Assembly: GCA_964651325.1 (NCBI GenBank)
Contig: CAZYXP010000210.1
Location: 1 to 6,159, forward strand
Origin: JADFOB01 sp964651325
Lineage (GTDB): Bacteria; Planctomycetota; Phycisphaerae; UBA1845
Direction: 5' to 3'
DNA: 6,159 nucleotides
Below are positions 1-6,045 of this stretch, piece by piece. The notes under the pieces were generated by a model that was given only the letters and a program-made list of their open reading frames with translations, did no database searches and was not told the origin of the DNA. Each line of letters opens with the position of its first letter. Position 1 is the stretch's first letter. Made by a program: the position numbers and the translations under genes.

Positions 1-473
1 TGGAGGATGTCCCGCGATTTGAGAAGCTGGGTGTGATCGCGTCGATGCAGCCCCTCCACAAGGCGGATGACGGTCGATACGCGGAAATCGCGATCGGCGC
101 CGCTCGCCTGGAAGGATCATATGCCTACCGGAAGCTCGTCGATTCGGGGGCGTTGCTGATCTTCGGAAGCGACTGGCCGGTGGTGAGCATCAACCCGTTT
201 CTCGGGATCGATGCTGCCGTTAGCGCCAAAACGCTGGAGGGGAAGGTGTGGTTGGCCTCCCATTCCCTGACGCGTGAAGAGGCGCTGTCGGCCTACACGC
301 GATCACCTCCCGAGGCGATCGGGCGCGGGGCGTCGCTCGGACGCATCGAGCCGGGCAGGCTCGCCGACGTGGTGTTGCTTCAGCAGGACGTTTTGTCGAT
401 TCCCGAGGATCAGATCGGCAAGGTCAAGGTCTACATGACGCTCGTAGATGGCCGAATTGTCTACAGCCAATGA
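1..473 (+). CDS. YtcJ-type amidohydrolase, C-terminal part (5' end outside window)
   Basis: The reading frame is open from base 3 at the left edge and ends at TGA 471-473, so only the last 156 or so codons are present. The ATG/GTG codons inside it are not real starts. Two signatures of the amidohydrolase_3 / YtcJ family (metal-dependent hydrolases of the amidohydrolase superfamily, often acting on amide, carbamate or formamide bonds) are visible. One is the segment ASMQPLH (39-59). The other is GSDWPV (165-182), whose Asp at 171-173 matches the conserved metal-binding/catalytic Asp of the last barrel strand. The tail LGRIEPGRLADVVLL is the typical return to the small beta-sandwich domain that closes these enzymes. 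The substrate cannot be predicted. The family call is firm, but the N-terminal metal ligands cannot be checked here. The next gene starts 193 bases downstream and has its own likely promoter. Confidence 0.9.
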   Translation, partial: EDVPRFEKLGVIASMQPLHKADDGRYAEIAIGAARLEGSYAYRKLVDSGALLIFGSDWPVVSINPFLGIDAAVSAKTLEGKVWLASHSLTREEALSAYTRSPPEAIGRGASLGRIEPGRLADVVLLQQDVLSIPEDQIGKVKVYMTLVDGRIVYSQ

Positions 474-602
474 TCGGATGCCCTGAGCTGCGGGCGTGAA
501 ATCCGCGCGGCTTCCTGGGGCGTGTGCTACGTTCACGCTCGGCGCTGAGCAAGCTGAAGCACGCGGCTTGGACCATGGCGGCTGGGGTGCGCGCCGGCCG
601 GA

Positions 603-631
603 TTTACACCCTCCGCCGGTTTGGCTATAGT
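603..631 (+). promoter_or_regulatory. Candidate sigma70-type promoter for pdxJ
   Basis: TTTACA (603-608) and TATAGT (626-631) are separated by exactly 17 bases. Each differs from the consensus (TTGACA, TATAAT) at one position. Transcription would start near 638, giving a leader of about 30 bases before the pdxJ ATG. It is the best promoter-like pair in the 474-666 gap. The housekeeping sigma preference of this organism is unknown, so this is a prediction from sequence match and placement. Confidence 0.5.
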
Positions 632-648
632 GCCTCGGTTCTAATCAC

Positions 649-653
649 GAGGG
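649..653 (+). promoter_or_regulatory. Ribosome binding site of pdxJ
   Basis: GAGGG lies 13 bases before the ATG at 667. The spacing is slightly longer than ideal. No better purine-rich site is nearer, and the protein begins exactly as PdxJ proteins usually do (MIKLSVNIDH), so the start is supported mainly by the protein itself. Confidence 0.5.
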
Positions 654-666
654 ATTCAACCAGACG

Positions 667-1410
667 ATGATCAAGCTCAGCGTAAACATCGACCACGTGG
701 CCACGGTTCGCCAGGCCCGCGGTACCGATGAGCCCGATCCGGTTTGGGCGGCCGCGGAAGCGGAGCTGGGCGGCGCCGATGGCATTACGTTTCACCTGCG
801 CGAAGATCGGCGGCACATCAACGACCGCGACGCGGCTTTGCTCCGCCAGACCGTGGGCGTCAAGCTCAACATGGAAATGGCCATAGCCGCCGACATTGTC
901 GATCGAGCGGTCGGTTTGCGGCCAAACCAATGTACGCTGGTTCCCGAGAAGCGCGAGGAACTCACCACCGAAGGCGGGCTGGACGTGGCGGGCATGCACG
1001 AGCGCATCTCGCAGGCGGTCGCACAGTTGCGTGACGCCGGCAGCCGGGTGCATGCCTTTATTGAGCCCAACGCGGCGCAGATCAAGGCGAGTTGCGATTG
1101 CGGCTTTCACGGGATCGAACTATGGACCGGCGGATACGCCCACGCCCGATCGATCGACGACCGAGCGGCCAGTTTGGACCAACTACGCCGGGCGATCGAA
1201 CAGGGACGCGCGCTGGGGCTCGCCGTTGACGGCGGACACGGGCTGACGTACCGCAATGTTTCCGAGGTGGCCGCGCTAGAGGGCTTTGGAGAGTTCAACA
1301 TCGGCCATTCGGTCGTGGCCCGCTCGGTGTTTTGCGGCATGCGCGCCGCGGTATCGGAAATGAAGCGACTCCTTTTTGTCGCCTCGTCGCAGGCGCGGCG
1401 CACCGACTGA
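667..1410 (+). CDS. pdxJ: Pyridoxine 5'-phosphate synthase PdxJ
   Basis: PdxJ catalyses the last ring-closing step of the DXP-dependent vitamin B6 pathway. It condenses 1-deoxy-D-xylulose 5-phosphate with 3-amino-2-oxopropyl phosphate to give pyridoxine 5'-phosphate, in the cytosol, as a TIM barrel that is usually an octamer. The 247-residue protein has normal length and carries the family landmarks in order: VNIDHVATVRQARG (6-19), HLREDRRHI (43-51), NMEMA (68-72), LVPEKREELTTEGGLDV (91-107) and GGHGLTY (189-195), followed by FNIGHSVVARS. His43, Glu70 and His191 line up with the E. coli catalytic residues His45, Glu72 and His193. The start at 667 gives the typical N-terminus. The C-terminal dozen or so residues beyond the EMKRLL helix are a short unconserved tail. 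dapA follows after 69 bases on the same strand. The two pathways are not directly linked, although DapA's downstream pathway uses PLP enzymes (DapL or ArgD/DapC, and LysA). The identification is near certain. Confidence 0.98.
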   Translation: MIKLSVNIDHVATVRQARGTDEPDPVWAAAEAELGGADGITFHLREDRRHINDRDAALLRQTVGVKLNMEMAIAADIVDRAVGLRPNQCTLVPEKREELTTEGGLDVAGMHERISQAVAQLRDAGSRVHAFIEPNAAQIKASCDCGFHGIELWTGGYAHARSIDDRAASLDQLRRAIEQGRALGLAVDGGHGLTYRNVSEVAALEGFGEFNIGHSVVARSVFCGMRAAVSEMKRLLFVASSQARRTD

Positions 1411-1419
1411 GCCATGTGA

Positions 1420-1457
1420 TCGTGTGGATGGGATGCCACACGACGGTCCTTTTTCTT
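1420..1457 (+). terminator. Terminator-like hairpin between pdxJ and dapA
   Basis: TCGTGTGG (1420-1427) pairs perfectly with CCACACGA (1436-1443) around an 8-base loop. After six further bases comes a T-rich run, TTTTTCTT (1450-1457). The order stem then T-run fits a rho-independent terminator on the + strand, but the six-base gap between stem and T-run is longer than normal. It may therefore be weak or only partial (attenuation). It sits just after the pdxJ stop and just before the dapA ribosome binding site, with no good promoter between it and dapA. Confidence 0.4.
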
Positions 1458-1465
1458 GCACGGAT

Positions 1466-1470
1466 GGAGG
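1466..1470 (+). promoter_or_regulatory. Ribosome binding site that fixes the dapA start at 1480
   Basis: A perfect GGAGG ends nine bases before ATG 1480. It lies downstream of the in-frame TTG at 1456, so that longer start would place the site inside the coding region and is unlikely. The site also starts after the hairpin and T-run, so it would stay free if that hairpin forms. Confidence 0.8.
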
Positions 1471-1479
1471 CAAGCTAAG

Positions 1480-2382
1480 ATGACGACACACAAGCAGGCA
1501 CGGATGCAAGGAGCGATGACCGCATTGGTGACGCCGATGCGGCACGGAGACGTGGACTGGACGCGGCTCGACGCGTTGGTCGACTTGCAGATTGAGGCGG
1601 GCATCGATTGGCTTGTGCCCTGCGGAACCACCGGCGAGTCGCCAACGCTGACGCACGAAGAACACGGCCGCGTGGTCGAGGCGGTTATTTCTCGGGCGGC
1701 GGGCCGGGTTCCGATCATGGCGGGAACGGGCTCGAACGCGACGACCGAGGCGATCCATCGAGCCCAGCACGCCCAACAGGCCGGTGCGGATGCGGCATTG
1801 ATTGTGGCGCCGTATTACAATCGCCCGTCGCCGGAAGGGTTGTTTCGCCACTTCGCCGCTATTGCCGAGCGCGTGGATTTTCCGATTGTGCTGTACAATG
1901 TTCCCGCACGCACAGGTGTGTCGATCCCCAACGAGGTCGTCGTTCGCCTGCGCGAGCATTATGAGCACATCGTCGGGCTCAAGCACGCGACGGGTTCGGT
2001 GGACGGTGTGAGCGAATTGCTGGGCCAAAGCGATATCGCGGTGCTCAGCGGTGACGACGGACTGACGCTTCCGATTATGGCTTTGGGTGGAGTCGGTTTG
2101 ATCAGTGTGGTGGCCAATTTGTACCCCGCGGCGGTCAAGGCGCTGGTCGATGCCGGGCTCCGCAACGATCTCGAGGCCGCGCGGCGGCATCATGCGCAGG
2201 TAGGCCATTTTGCCGCGTTGTTGGGGGCGTTTGGTTCGAACCCCATTCCGATCAAGACGGCCATGGCCATTGCGGGGCTGATCGAAGAGGAATTCCGTCT
2301 TCCGCTGTGCCCCATGGACTTGGAGGATCGCGAGAGGTTTCAGCAGGCCCTTGAGGGCGCCGAAGCCATCGCGTTTGCATGA
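1480..2382 (+). CDS. dapA: 4-hydroxy-tetrahydrodipicolinate synthase DapA
   Basis: DapA condenses pyruvate with L-aspartate 4-semialdehyde to 4-hydroxy-tetrahydrodipicolinate, the committed step to diaminopimelate (peptidoglycan) and lysine. It is a cytosolic TIM-barrel class I aldolase. From the ATG at 1480 the protein has 300 residues, close to the usual 290-300. Seen in order: ALVTPM (15-20), CGTTGES (48-54) with Thr50/Thr51, AGTGSNATTEA (81-91), APYYNRP (110-116), YNVPARTG (139-146) with Tyr139 and Arg144, and GLKHATG (166-172) with Schiff-base Lys168. These match E. coli Thr44/45, Tyr133, Arg138 and Lys161. His59, His62, Asn86 and Glu90 match the E. coli lysine-binding residues His53, His56, Asn80 and Glu84, so feedback inhibition by lysine is plausible. 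The stop codon overlaps the start of the next gene (ATGA at 2379-2382). Related aldolases (NanA, KDG aldolase) are less likely given the complete set of DapA residues. Confidence 0.95.
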   Translation: MTTHKQARMQGAMTALVTPMRHGDVDWTRLDALVDLQIEAGIDWLVPCGTTGESPTLTHEEHGRVVEAVISRAAGRVPIMAGTGSNATTEAIHRAQHAQQAGADAALIVAPYYNRPSPEGLFRHFAAIAERVDFPIVLYNVPARTGVSIPNEVVVRLREHYEHIVGLKHATGSVDGVSELLGQSDIAVLSGDDGLTLPIMALGGVGLISVVANLYPAAVKALVDAGLRNDLEAARRHHAQVGHFAALLGAFGSNPIPIKTAMAIAGLIEEEFRLPLCPMDLEDRERFQQALEGAEAIAFA

Positions 2383-3368
2383 TGATGAACGCTGTCGGCG
2401 CGACACTCGTTACGGAGCTACCACAGCCGGGGTTGCTCGACAAAACTCGAACGCTGGGCGCTTGCGCGATTGCCGTAGCGGTGTTTCTCACTGTCGGCTG
2501 GGTGGCAATGGCGCCCGACGATCCGCTCGGAGCGGTGAGCCTGCTGTCTCGACACGGCTGGGCGGCGATGTACATTCAGGCTTTCGCGCTTACGCTACTC
2601 GCGGCCGGCGCGGGCACGCTCATTGCCGGTAGATTGTTGCCGGACATCGGAACGGTGGCGGCGTGCATCGGGCTCTTGGCGGCCTCCTTTCGCGGGGCCA
2701 CCGCGGAGAGCCTCTTGATGGATTCGGTGGGGCCCGGAGACGCCTGGCTCGGTTGGCTCGGCATCAAGCTGCTGGGTGAATCGGCGGGGTGGGTGATGGT
2801 GGCCTTTGCGTCCATCTTGTTCAGTGCGATCTTATCCCGATGGGTCCATCCCGAGGCAGATCCGACTTTGCCTCACAGCGACGCGCACGAAATCTGGGTC
2901 CGCTCCGCGCGCCTGGAATTTCCATACTTCGGGCAACGGTGGTTCGGGGCAGCGCCTGCAACACCGATCGACCGAAAAATCGGATGCTTGCACGCCGGCG
3001 CGGTGGGCATCACTACGCTGCTGTTTGCGACCGTGCTCATCGAAGGGTTTGGCGCCAGAGCGACGCAGCACGGGCAAACCTGTTTCGTCGTGGCGGCCGC
3101 CGTGGCGATCGGGGCGTATTTCGGGCATCGGTTCTTTCCCGTCCGGTCCGCCGTGTGGACGCTGCTCGGCGCTTGGGCCGCGTGCCTGGCGTGCTATTTG
3201 TGGGGCGCGGTAGTCCCCGGCCACGAAGGACTTCCCGTCACCCTCTCGTGGAACCCGATGTTGAGAATCCTGCCGATTCAGTTCGTCGCTTCCGGCACGG
3301 CCGCGGCCATTTTCATGTTTTGGAACATGGCGGTCATCCCAGACGAAACGGTGGTTCGGTCCGAATAG
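2379..3368 (+). CDS. Unrecognised multi-pass membrane protein, coupled to dapA
   Basis: I do not recognise this 329-residue protein. It is rich in Ala, Gly, Leu and Trp and has about seven or eight likely membrane segments: roughly 26-45, 64-85, 90-104 (weak), 137-153, 203-221, 235-250, 258-279 and 298-319. A polar stretch of about 45 residues (154-200), rich in charged and aromatic residues, splits the protein into two hydrophobic halves and is probably a soluble loop. No signal peptide, transporter signature, metal site or enzyme motif was found. The codon pattern is like its neighbours and the frame is intact. The start overlaps the dapA stop as ATGATGATG (2379-2387), and any of three ATGs could be used. 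No clear ribosome binding site precedes it within dapA, so translation probably depends on ribosomes finishing dapA. The overlap shows co-expression with dapA. A role in lysine or cell-wall metabolism, or as a transporter, would be speculation. Confidence 0.8.
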   Translation: MMMNAVGATLVTELPQPGLLDKTRTLGACAIAVAVFLTVGWVAMAPDDPLGAVSLLSRHGWAAMYIQAFALTLLAAGAGTLIAGRLLPDIGTVAACIGLLAASFRGATAESLLMDSVGPGDAWLGWLGIKLLGESAGWVMVAFASILFSAILSRWVHPEADPTLPHSDAHEIWVRSARLEFPYFGQRWFGAAPATPIDRKIGCLHAGAVGITTLLFATVLIEGFGARATQHGQTCFVVAAAVAIGAYFGHRFFPVRSAVWTLLGAWAACLACYLWGAVVPGHEGLPVTLSWNPMLRILPIQFVASGTAAAIFMFWNMAVIPDETVVRSE

Positions 3369-3376
3369 GATCAGAG

Positions 3377-3396
3377 CCGCGGGCGCAAGCCCGCGG
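3377..3396. repeat. Perfect GC palindrome, 8-bp stem with GCAA loop, in the convergent spacer
   Basis: CCGCGGGC (3377-3384) and GCCCGCGG (3389-3396) are perfect inverted arms around GCAA, a stable GNRA-type tetraloop on the + strand. It begins 8 bases after the stop of the membrane-protein gene and lies 94 bases beyond the larE stop on the other strand. Neither side has a T-run, so it is not a textbook rho-independent terminator. It could still stop or stabilise the ends of both transcripts, or be one copy of a REP-like family scattered in the genome. Confidence 0.65.
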
Positions 3397-3403
3397 ACCT
3401 CCC

Positions 3404-3453
3404 GTGACGCGGAGTGTCACCAGGATGGGATGGCCTGATAGAATGTCACCTGG
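3404..3453. repeat. Small inverted and direct repeats in the convergent spacer
   Basis: GTGAC (3404-3408) and GTCAC (3416-3420) form a short inverted repeat with a 7-base loop. Overlapping it, GAGTGTCACCAGG (3412-3424) recurs as GAATGTCACCTGG (3441-3453), an imperfect direct repeat with two mismatches and a 29-base step. CCAGG and CCTGG inside the two copies also form an inverted pair. No convincing gene is present in 3369-3490. The function is unknown, and chance is possible at these lengths. Confidence 0.35.
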
Positions 3454-3490
3454 ATTGCGCGAGGTGCGTTGAAATGCCGGTCGCTGACCC

Positions 3491-4363
3491 TTACGAGCGC
3501 AAGACCGAAAGCGGCACCAGCTCGTTCAAGCTTCCGCTGCGAAACCCGCGCAGATCCAACGAAACATATTGAAATCCGATCGCCCGAAACTCGCGATCCA
3601 GACGACCCGCCACGTCGGCTTGCGTTAGAAGGGCAAAGCATTCCGGCGGTACTTCGATACGCGCGACCGCGTCATGATGGCGCACGCGGCATGGCTCGAT
3701 GCCGAGTTCGCGAAGGAGGGTCTCGCCCGCTTCGATCATGCGCAGCTTCTCGGGCGTGATCCGCTCGCCATAGGGAACGCGGCTGGAAAGGCAGGGGCTT
3801 GCTGGTTTGGTGGCCGTCGGCAAACCGAGCCTGCTCGACAAGGCGCGAACGTCGGCTTTGGTTAGCCTGGCGTCAGCCATCGGCGCTTGGGCTTGCTGCT
3901 CCTTGGCGGCGGTAAGGCCGGGGCGGTAGTCGCCCAGATCATCGAGATTGGCCCCGTTTGCCATCGTGGCCATCCCGCGCTCGCGGGCGATTTTCTGGAG
4001 CGAATGGTACAGGGCGGTCTTGCAGAAATAGCATCGGTTGGTCGGATTGCTTAGGTATTGCTCGTCTTGAAACTCGGCCGTTTCGACCACGACATGTTCA
4101 ACGCCCAGCCACGCGGCCAGCTCGCGTGTTTGTTGTAGCTCCATCGACGGGATGCTCGCCGTACCGGCGGTGACGGCCAGCACCTTGCTCGGGCCCAGCG
4201 TATCGACCGCCACTTTGAGCAACAGCATCGAATCCGCCCCACCGCTAAACGCGACGGCCACACTCTTGAGGTCGCCCACAATTTGCCGCAGCCGTTCGTA
4301 CTTGGCGTCCAGTGAAACAGGCTGACGGTTGTCGTTCTCGCAGGCTGGAATCGGTCGTACCAT
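3491..4363 (-). CDS. larE: ATP-dependent sulfur transferase LarE (nickel-pincer nucleotide synthesis)
   Basis: LarE adenylates the carboxylates of pyridinium-3,5-biscarboxylic acid mononucleotide and replaces them with thiocarboxylates. This makes the ligand that LarC loads with nickel for lactate racemase (LarA) and related enzymes. The 290-residue protein starts with about 20 non-conserved residues. Then come the PP-loop SGGADS (40-45), RCYFCK (110-115), NGANLDDLGDYRPG (136-149), KPASPCLSSRVPYG (186-199) and the C-terminal GFRSGSLNE (273-281), all typical of LarE. Cys191 occupies the position of the sacrificial cysteine of the Lactobacillus enzyme. Cys111 and Cys114 supply the extra pair seen in LarE proteins that hold a [4Fe-4S] cluster, so sulfur may come from the cluster rather than the protein backbone. 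GGGAG (complement of 4372-4376) lies 8 bases before the ATG, inside the end of the upstream TldD-like gene, which stops only two bases earlier. That indicates an operon. No larA, larB or larC is in the window. Other PP-loop ATPases are much less likely. Confidence 0.93.
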   Translation of the reverse strand: MVRPIPACENDNRQPVSLDAKYERLRQIVGDLKSVAVAFSGGADSMLLLKVAVDTLGPSKVLAVTAGTASIPSMELQQTRELAAWLGVEHVVVETAEFQDEQYLSNPTNRCYFCKTALYHSLQKIARERGMATMANGANLDDLGDYRPGLTAAKEQQAQAPMADARLTKADVRALSSRLGLPTATKPASPCLSSRVPYGERITPEKLRMIEAGETLLRELGIEPCRVRHHDAVARIEVPPECFALLTQADVAGRLDREFRAIGFQYVSLDLRGFRSGSLNELVPLSVLRS

Positions 4364-4365
4364 GG

Positions 4366-6045
4366 TTAGGGCTCCCTGGTCCGCGGGGCATCGAGAATCG
4401 GAAGGCGATCAAACTCCTTCTCGATCTTGTTCAGCTCCAGTTCCTCAAAAAGAACCGACGGACAAATAATGCTGTACCCGGCCCCGGCATTGCTATTGTA
4501 GACAGACACGCTTTCGCCGCCGGCTAGAATTCGCTTCAGCTCCCGCGTCTCCACCGCCCCGAATTCCATCCCGCGGACCATTTCCTCGTGCCCGTCGTCC
4601 ACGTAAACCTTGTAGAAATAGACGGGTTTGCCAAGCGAGTCGCCACGCCCCGCACTAAGGGATTCGACCCGTAAACCATACGGGAGCCCTTCGTCCTTGG
4701 CCGCTTGGATCAGCGATTGGGTTAGTTCGTCATCGCCGAGTCCTTTGTCATCGGAAATGTAAAGGCATCCGATCGTGGCTTGCGGATCACCGAACCCGGC
4801 CGATCGACCGTGGCCGTTGGTCTTGGTGATCTTCTTGGTCGGCGCGCGTGCGGAAATCATGGTCTTGAGAATGCCGTGTTCGACTAGGTCGACGCGCGCC
4901 GCGGAGGTTCCCTCGTCATCAAACCGATAGGACCCGGCCAGCACCTTGCCCTCAAACGTCGTTGGCGTGGGGTCGTCAAACACGCGGAACGATCGCGGCA
5001 GGATGCGCCGGCCTATCTTCTTTTCAAGGCTGTCGTCGCCGCGGCCACCACTTCCCAGCGGCTGCGGGCGGGCGCACAATCCGTCGATCAGCAACGCCTC
5101 AAACACGCGGCCGGCGGCCGGGGCGTCGAACAGGACCGGCCCGGTGTATTCATCCAGCACAGGCGCTTTTGAGGCCAGCTCGAGCTTTTCGCACATCACG
5201 TCCACGTCGGCCAGCATGTGATCCATCGGTGGCAGGTCGGCCGGCTGAAGGCCGATGTACGTTCGCGCGTCGGAAAGGTGCATCCCTTCTTCCGCCTGCA
5301 ACCGCGCCCGGAACCTGAGCAGTGCGCCGGTGTCGCCCGTGCGTATGCGCGTTCCTTCGGAATCGGCGATCCATCGGTTAGCGGCCACGGCGGTAAACGA
5401 AACCGTCGAATCCTGAATGGCCGGATACCGCTCAAATCGGGCCGAAATCTTGCGAGCGGTTTGCTCCCAAGCCGTCCGATTGACCACGAGCTCCGGGCTC
5501 GGTTCGATGTCGACCTCGCCGGATCCGGGGGCATAGTCCGCCGGGCGATCTACGATATTTTTCTGTTGCAGGTACGCTTTCTTGCGTGCGAGCATCTCGG
5601 CCGCACGTTTGTAATCCTGATCGATCGTGCCCCAAAGGATTTGGCGCAAGACGGTGTAGTCATCATCGAGCGGGAGCAGCGAGCGTCCTCCGCCAGCGAA
5701 CCCGAGATTCGTGTTATCCAGGTTGTAATCCCCCACGCGTACCCGGCTCTTCATGTGGCGGGTTCGGCGTCGCGTGGACTGCAAGAGCGCGCCGTACGAG
5801 GCCTTCATGTTGTAGCTGACGGCGTCTTCGGCGCTCATCGAAATCATGTAGGGCTTCCAGAGCCCTTCCAGGTATAGATCATCCATCGAGCGCGTCATTT
5901 CATCGACGATCGCACGCATCATCACGTTGTTGTCGGAAAGCGCGTCGCTGTCGGCGGAAGCCTCGCCCGCCCAAATCGAGTTAGCCGGTAGCGCCAGGAT
6001 CAAGCAGGTCGCCAAGCGGGGGTACCGTCTCAAGCCATCTTTCAT
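4366..6045 (-). CDS. Exported TldD/PmbA-family protein lacking the zinc motif
   Basis: The 559-residue protein belongs to the TldD/PmbA family (COG0312). TldD and PmbA (TldE) of E. coli form a protease that trims the microcin B17 precursor. Seen here: a positively charged start and hydrophobic core (1-26) with likely signal-peptide cleavage after Ala26 or Ala31; RVRVGDYNLDNTN (101-113); a middle region; TGPVLFDAPAAGRVFEAL (301-318); RVFDDPT (354-360); YRFDDEGT (373-380) with LVEHGILK (387-394); and NGHGRS (410-415). These are family landmarks. Where active TldD has HExxxH, this protein reads FEALLI (315-320), so both zinc histidines are missing and only the Glu remains. It resembles the inactive PmbA-like partners. 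It is about 80-110 residues longer than TldD or PmbA, partly from the signal peptide and an insert (about 140-180). It probably acts outside the cytoplasm; its function is unknown. GGGAG (complement of 6052-6056) precedes the ATG by 6 bases, and larE follows after two bases. Confidence 0.88.
   Translation of the reverse strand: MKDGLRRYPRLATCLILALPANSIWAGEASADSDALSDNNVMMRAIVDEMTRSMDDLYLEGLWKPYMISMSAEDAVSYNMKASYGALLQSTRRRTRHMKSRVRVGDYNLDNTNLGFAGGGRSLLPLDDDYTVLRQILWGTIDQDYKRAAEMLARKKAYLQQKNIVDRPADYAPGSGEVDIEPSPELVVNRTAWEQTARKISARFERYPAIQDSTVSFTAVAANRWIADSEGTRIRTGDTGALLRFRARLQAEEGMHLSDARTYIGLQPADLPPMDHMLADVDVMCEKLELASKAPVLDEYTGPVLFDAPAAGRVFEALLIDGLCARPQPLGSGGRGDDSLEKKIGRRILPRSFRVFDDPTPTTFEGKVLAGSYRFDDEGTSAARVDLVEHGILKTMISARAPTKKITKTNGHGRSAGFGDPQATIGCLYISDDKGLGDDELTQSLIQAAKDEGLPYGLRVESLSAGRGDSLGKPVYFYKVYVDDGHEEMVRGMEFGAVETRELKRILAGGESVSVYNSNAGAGYSIICPSVLFEELELNKIEKEFDRLPILDAPRTREP

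Noticed and set aside
486..512. Imperfect stem-loop after the amidohydrolase gene as a terminator
   Set aside because: AGC/GCT and GCGG/CCGC arms are interrupted by unpaired bases and no T-run follows, so it is too weak to annotate.
1456..1479. Longer dapA starting at TTG 1456
   Set aside because: The GGAGG at 1466-1470 would be inside the gene and correctly spaced only for ATG 1480, and the extra eight residues are not part of the DapA family.
1411..1479. Lysine riboswitch before dapA
   Set aside because: The gap is only 69 bases, far too short for the lysine riboswitch, and shows only one simple hairpin.
1276..2406. Long reading frame of 376 codons on the - strand opposite pdxJ's end and dapA
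   Set aside because: It lies fully antisense to well-identified pdxJ and dapA, is rich in Arg, His and Gln as expected of a high-GC shadow, and shows no recognisable domain.
2789..3472. 227-codon + strand frame overlapping the membrane-protein gene
   Set aside because: Very Arg-rich out-of-frame reading of 2379-3368. The 2379 frame has coherent hydrophobic segments and a coupled start, so it is the real one.
5218..5877. 219-codon frame on the + strand opposite the TldD-like gene
   Set aside because: Antisense to a gene with clear family motifs; its composition is that of a shadow frame and no motif was found.
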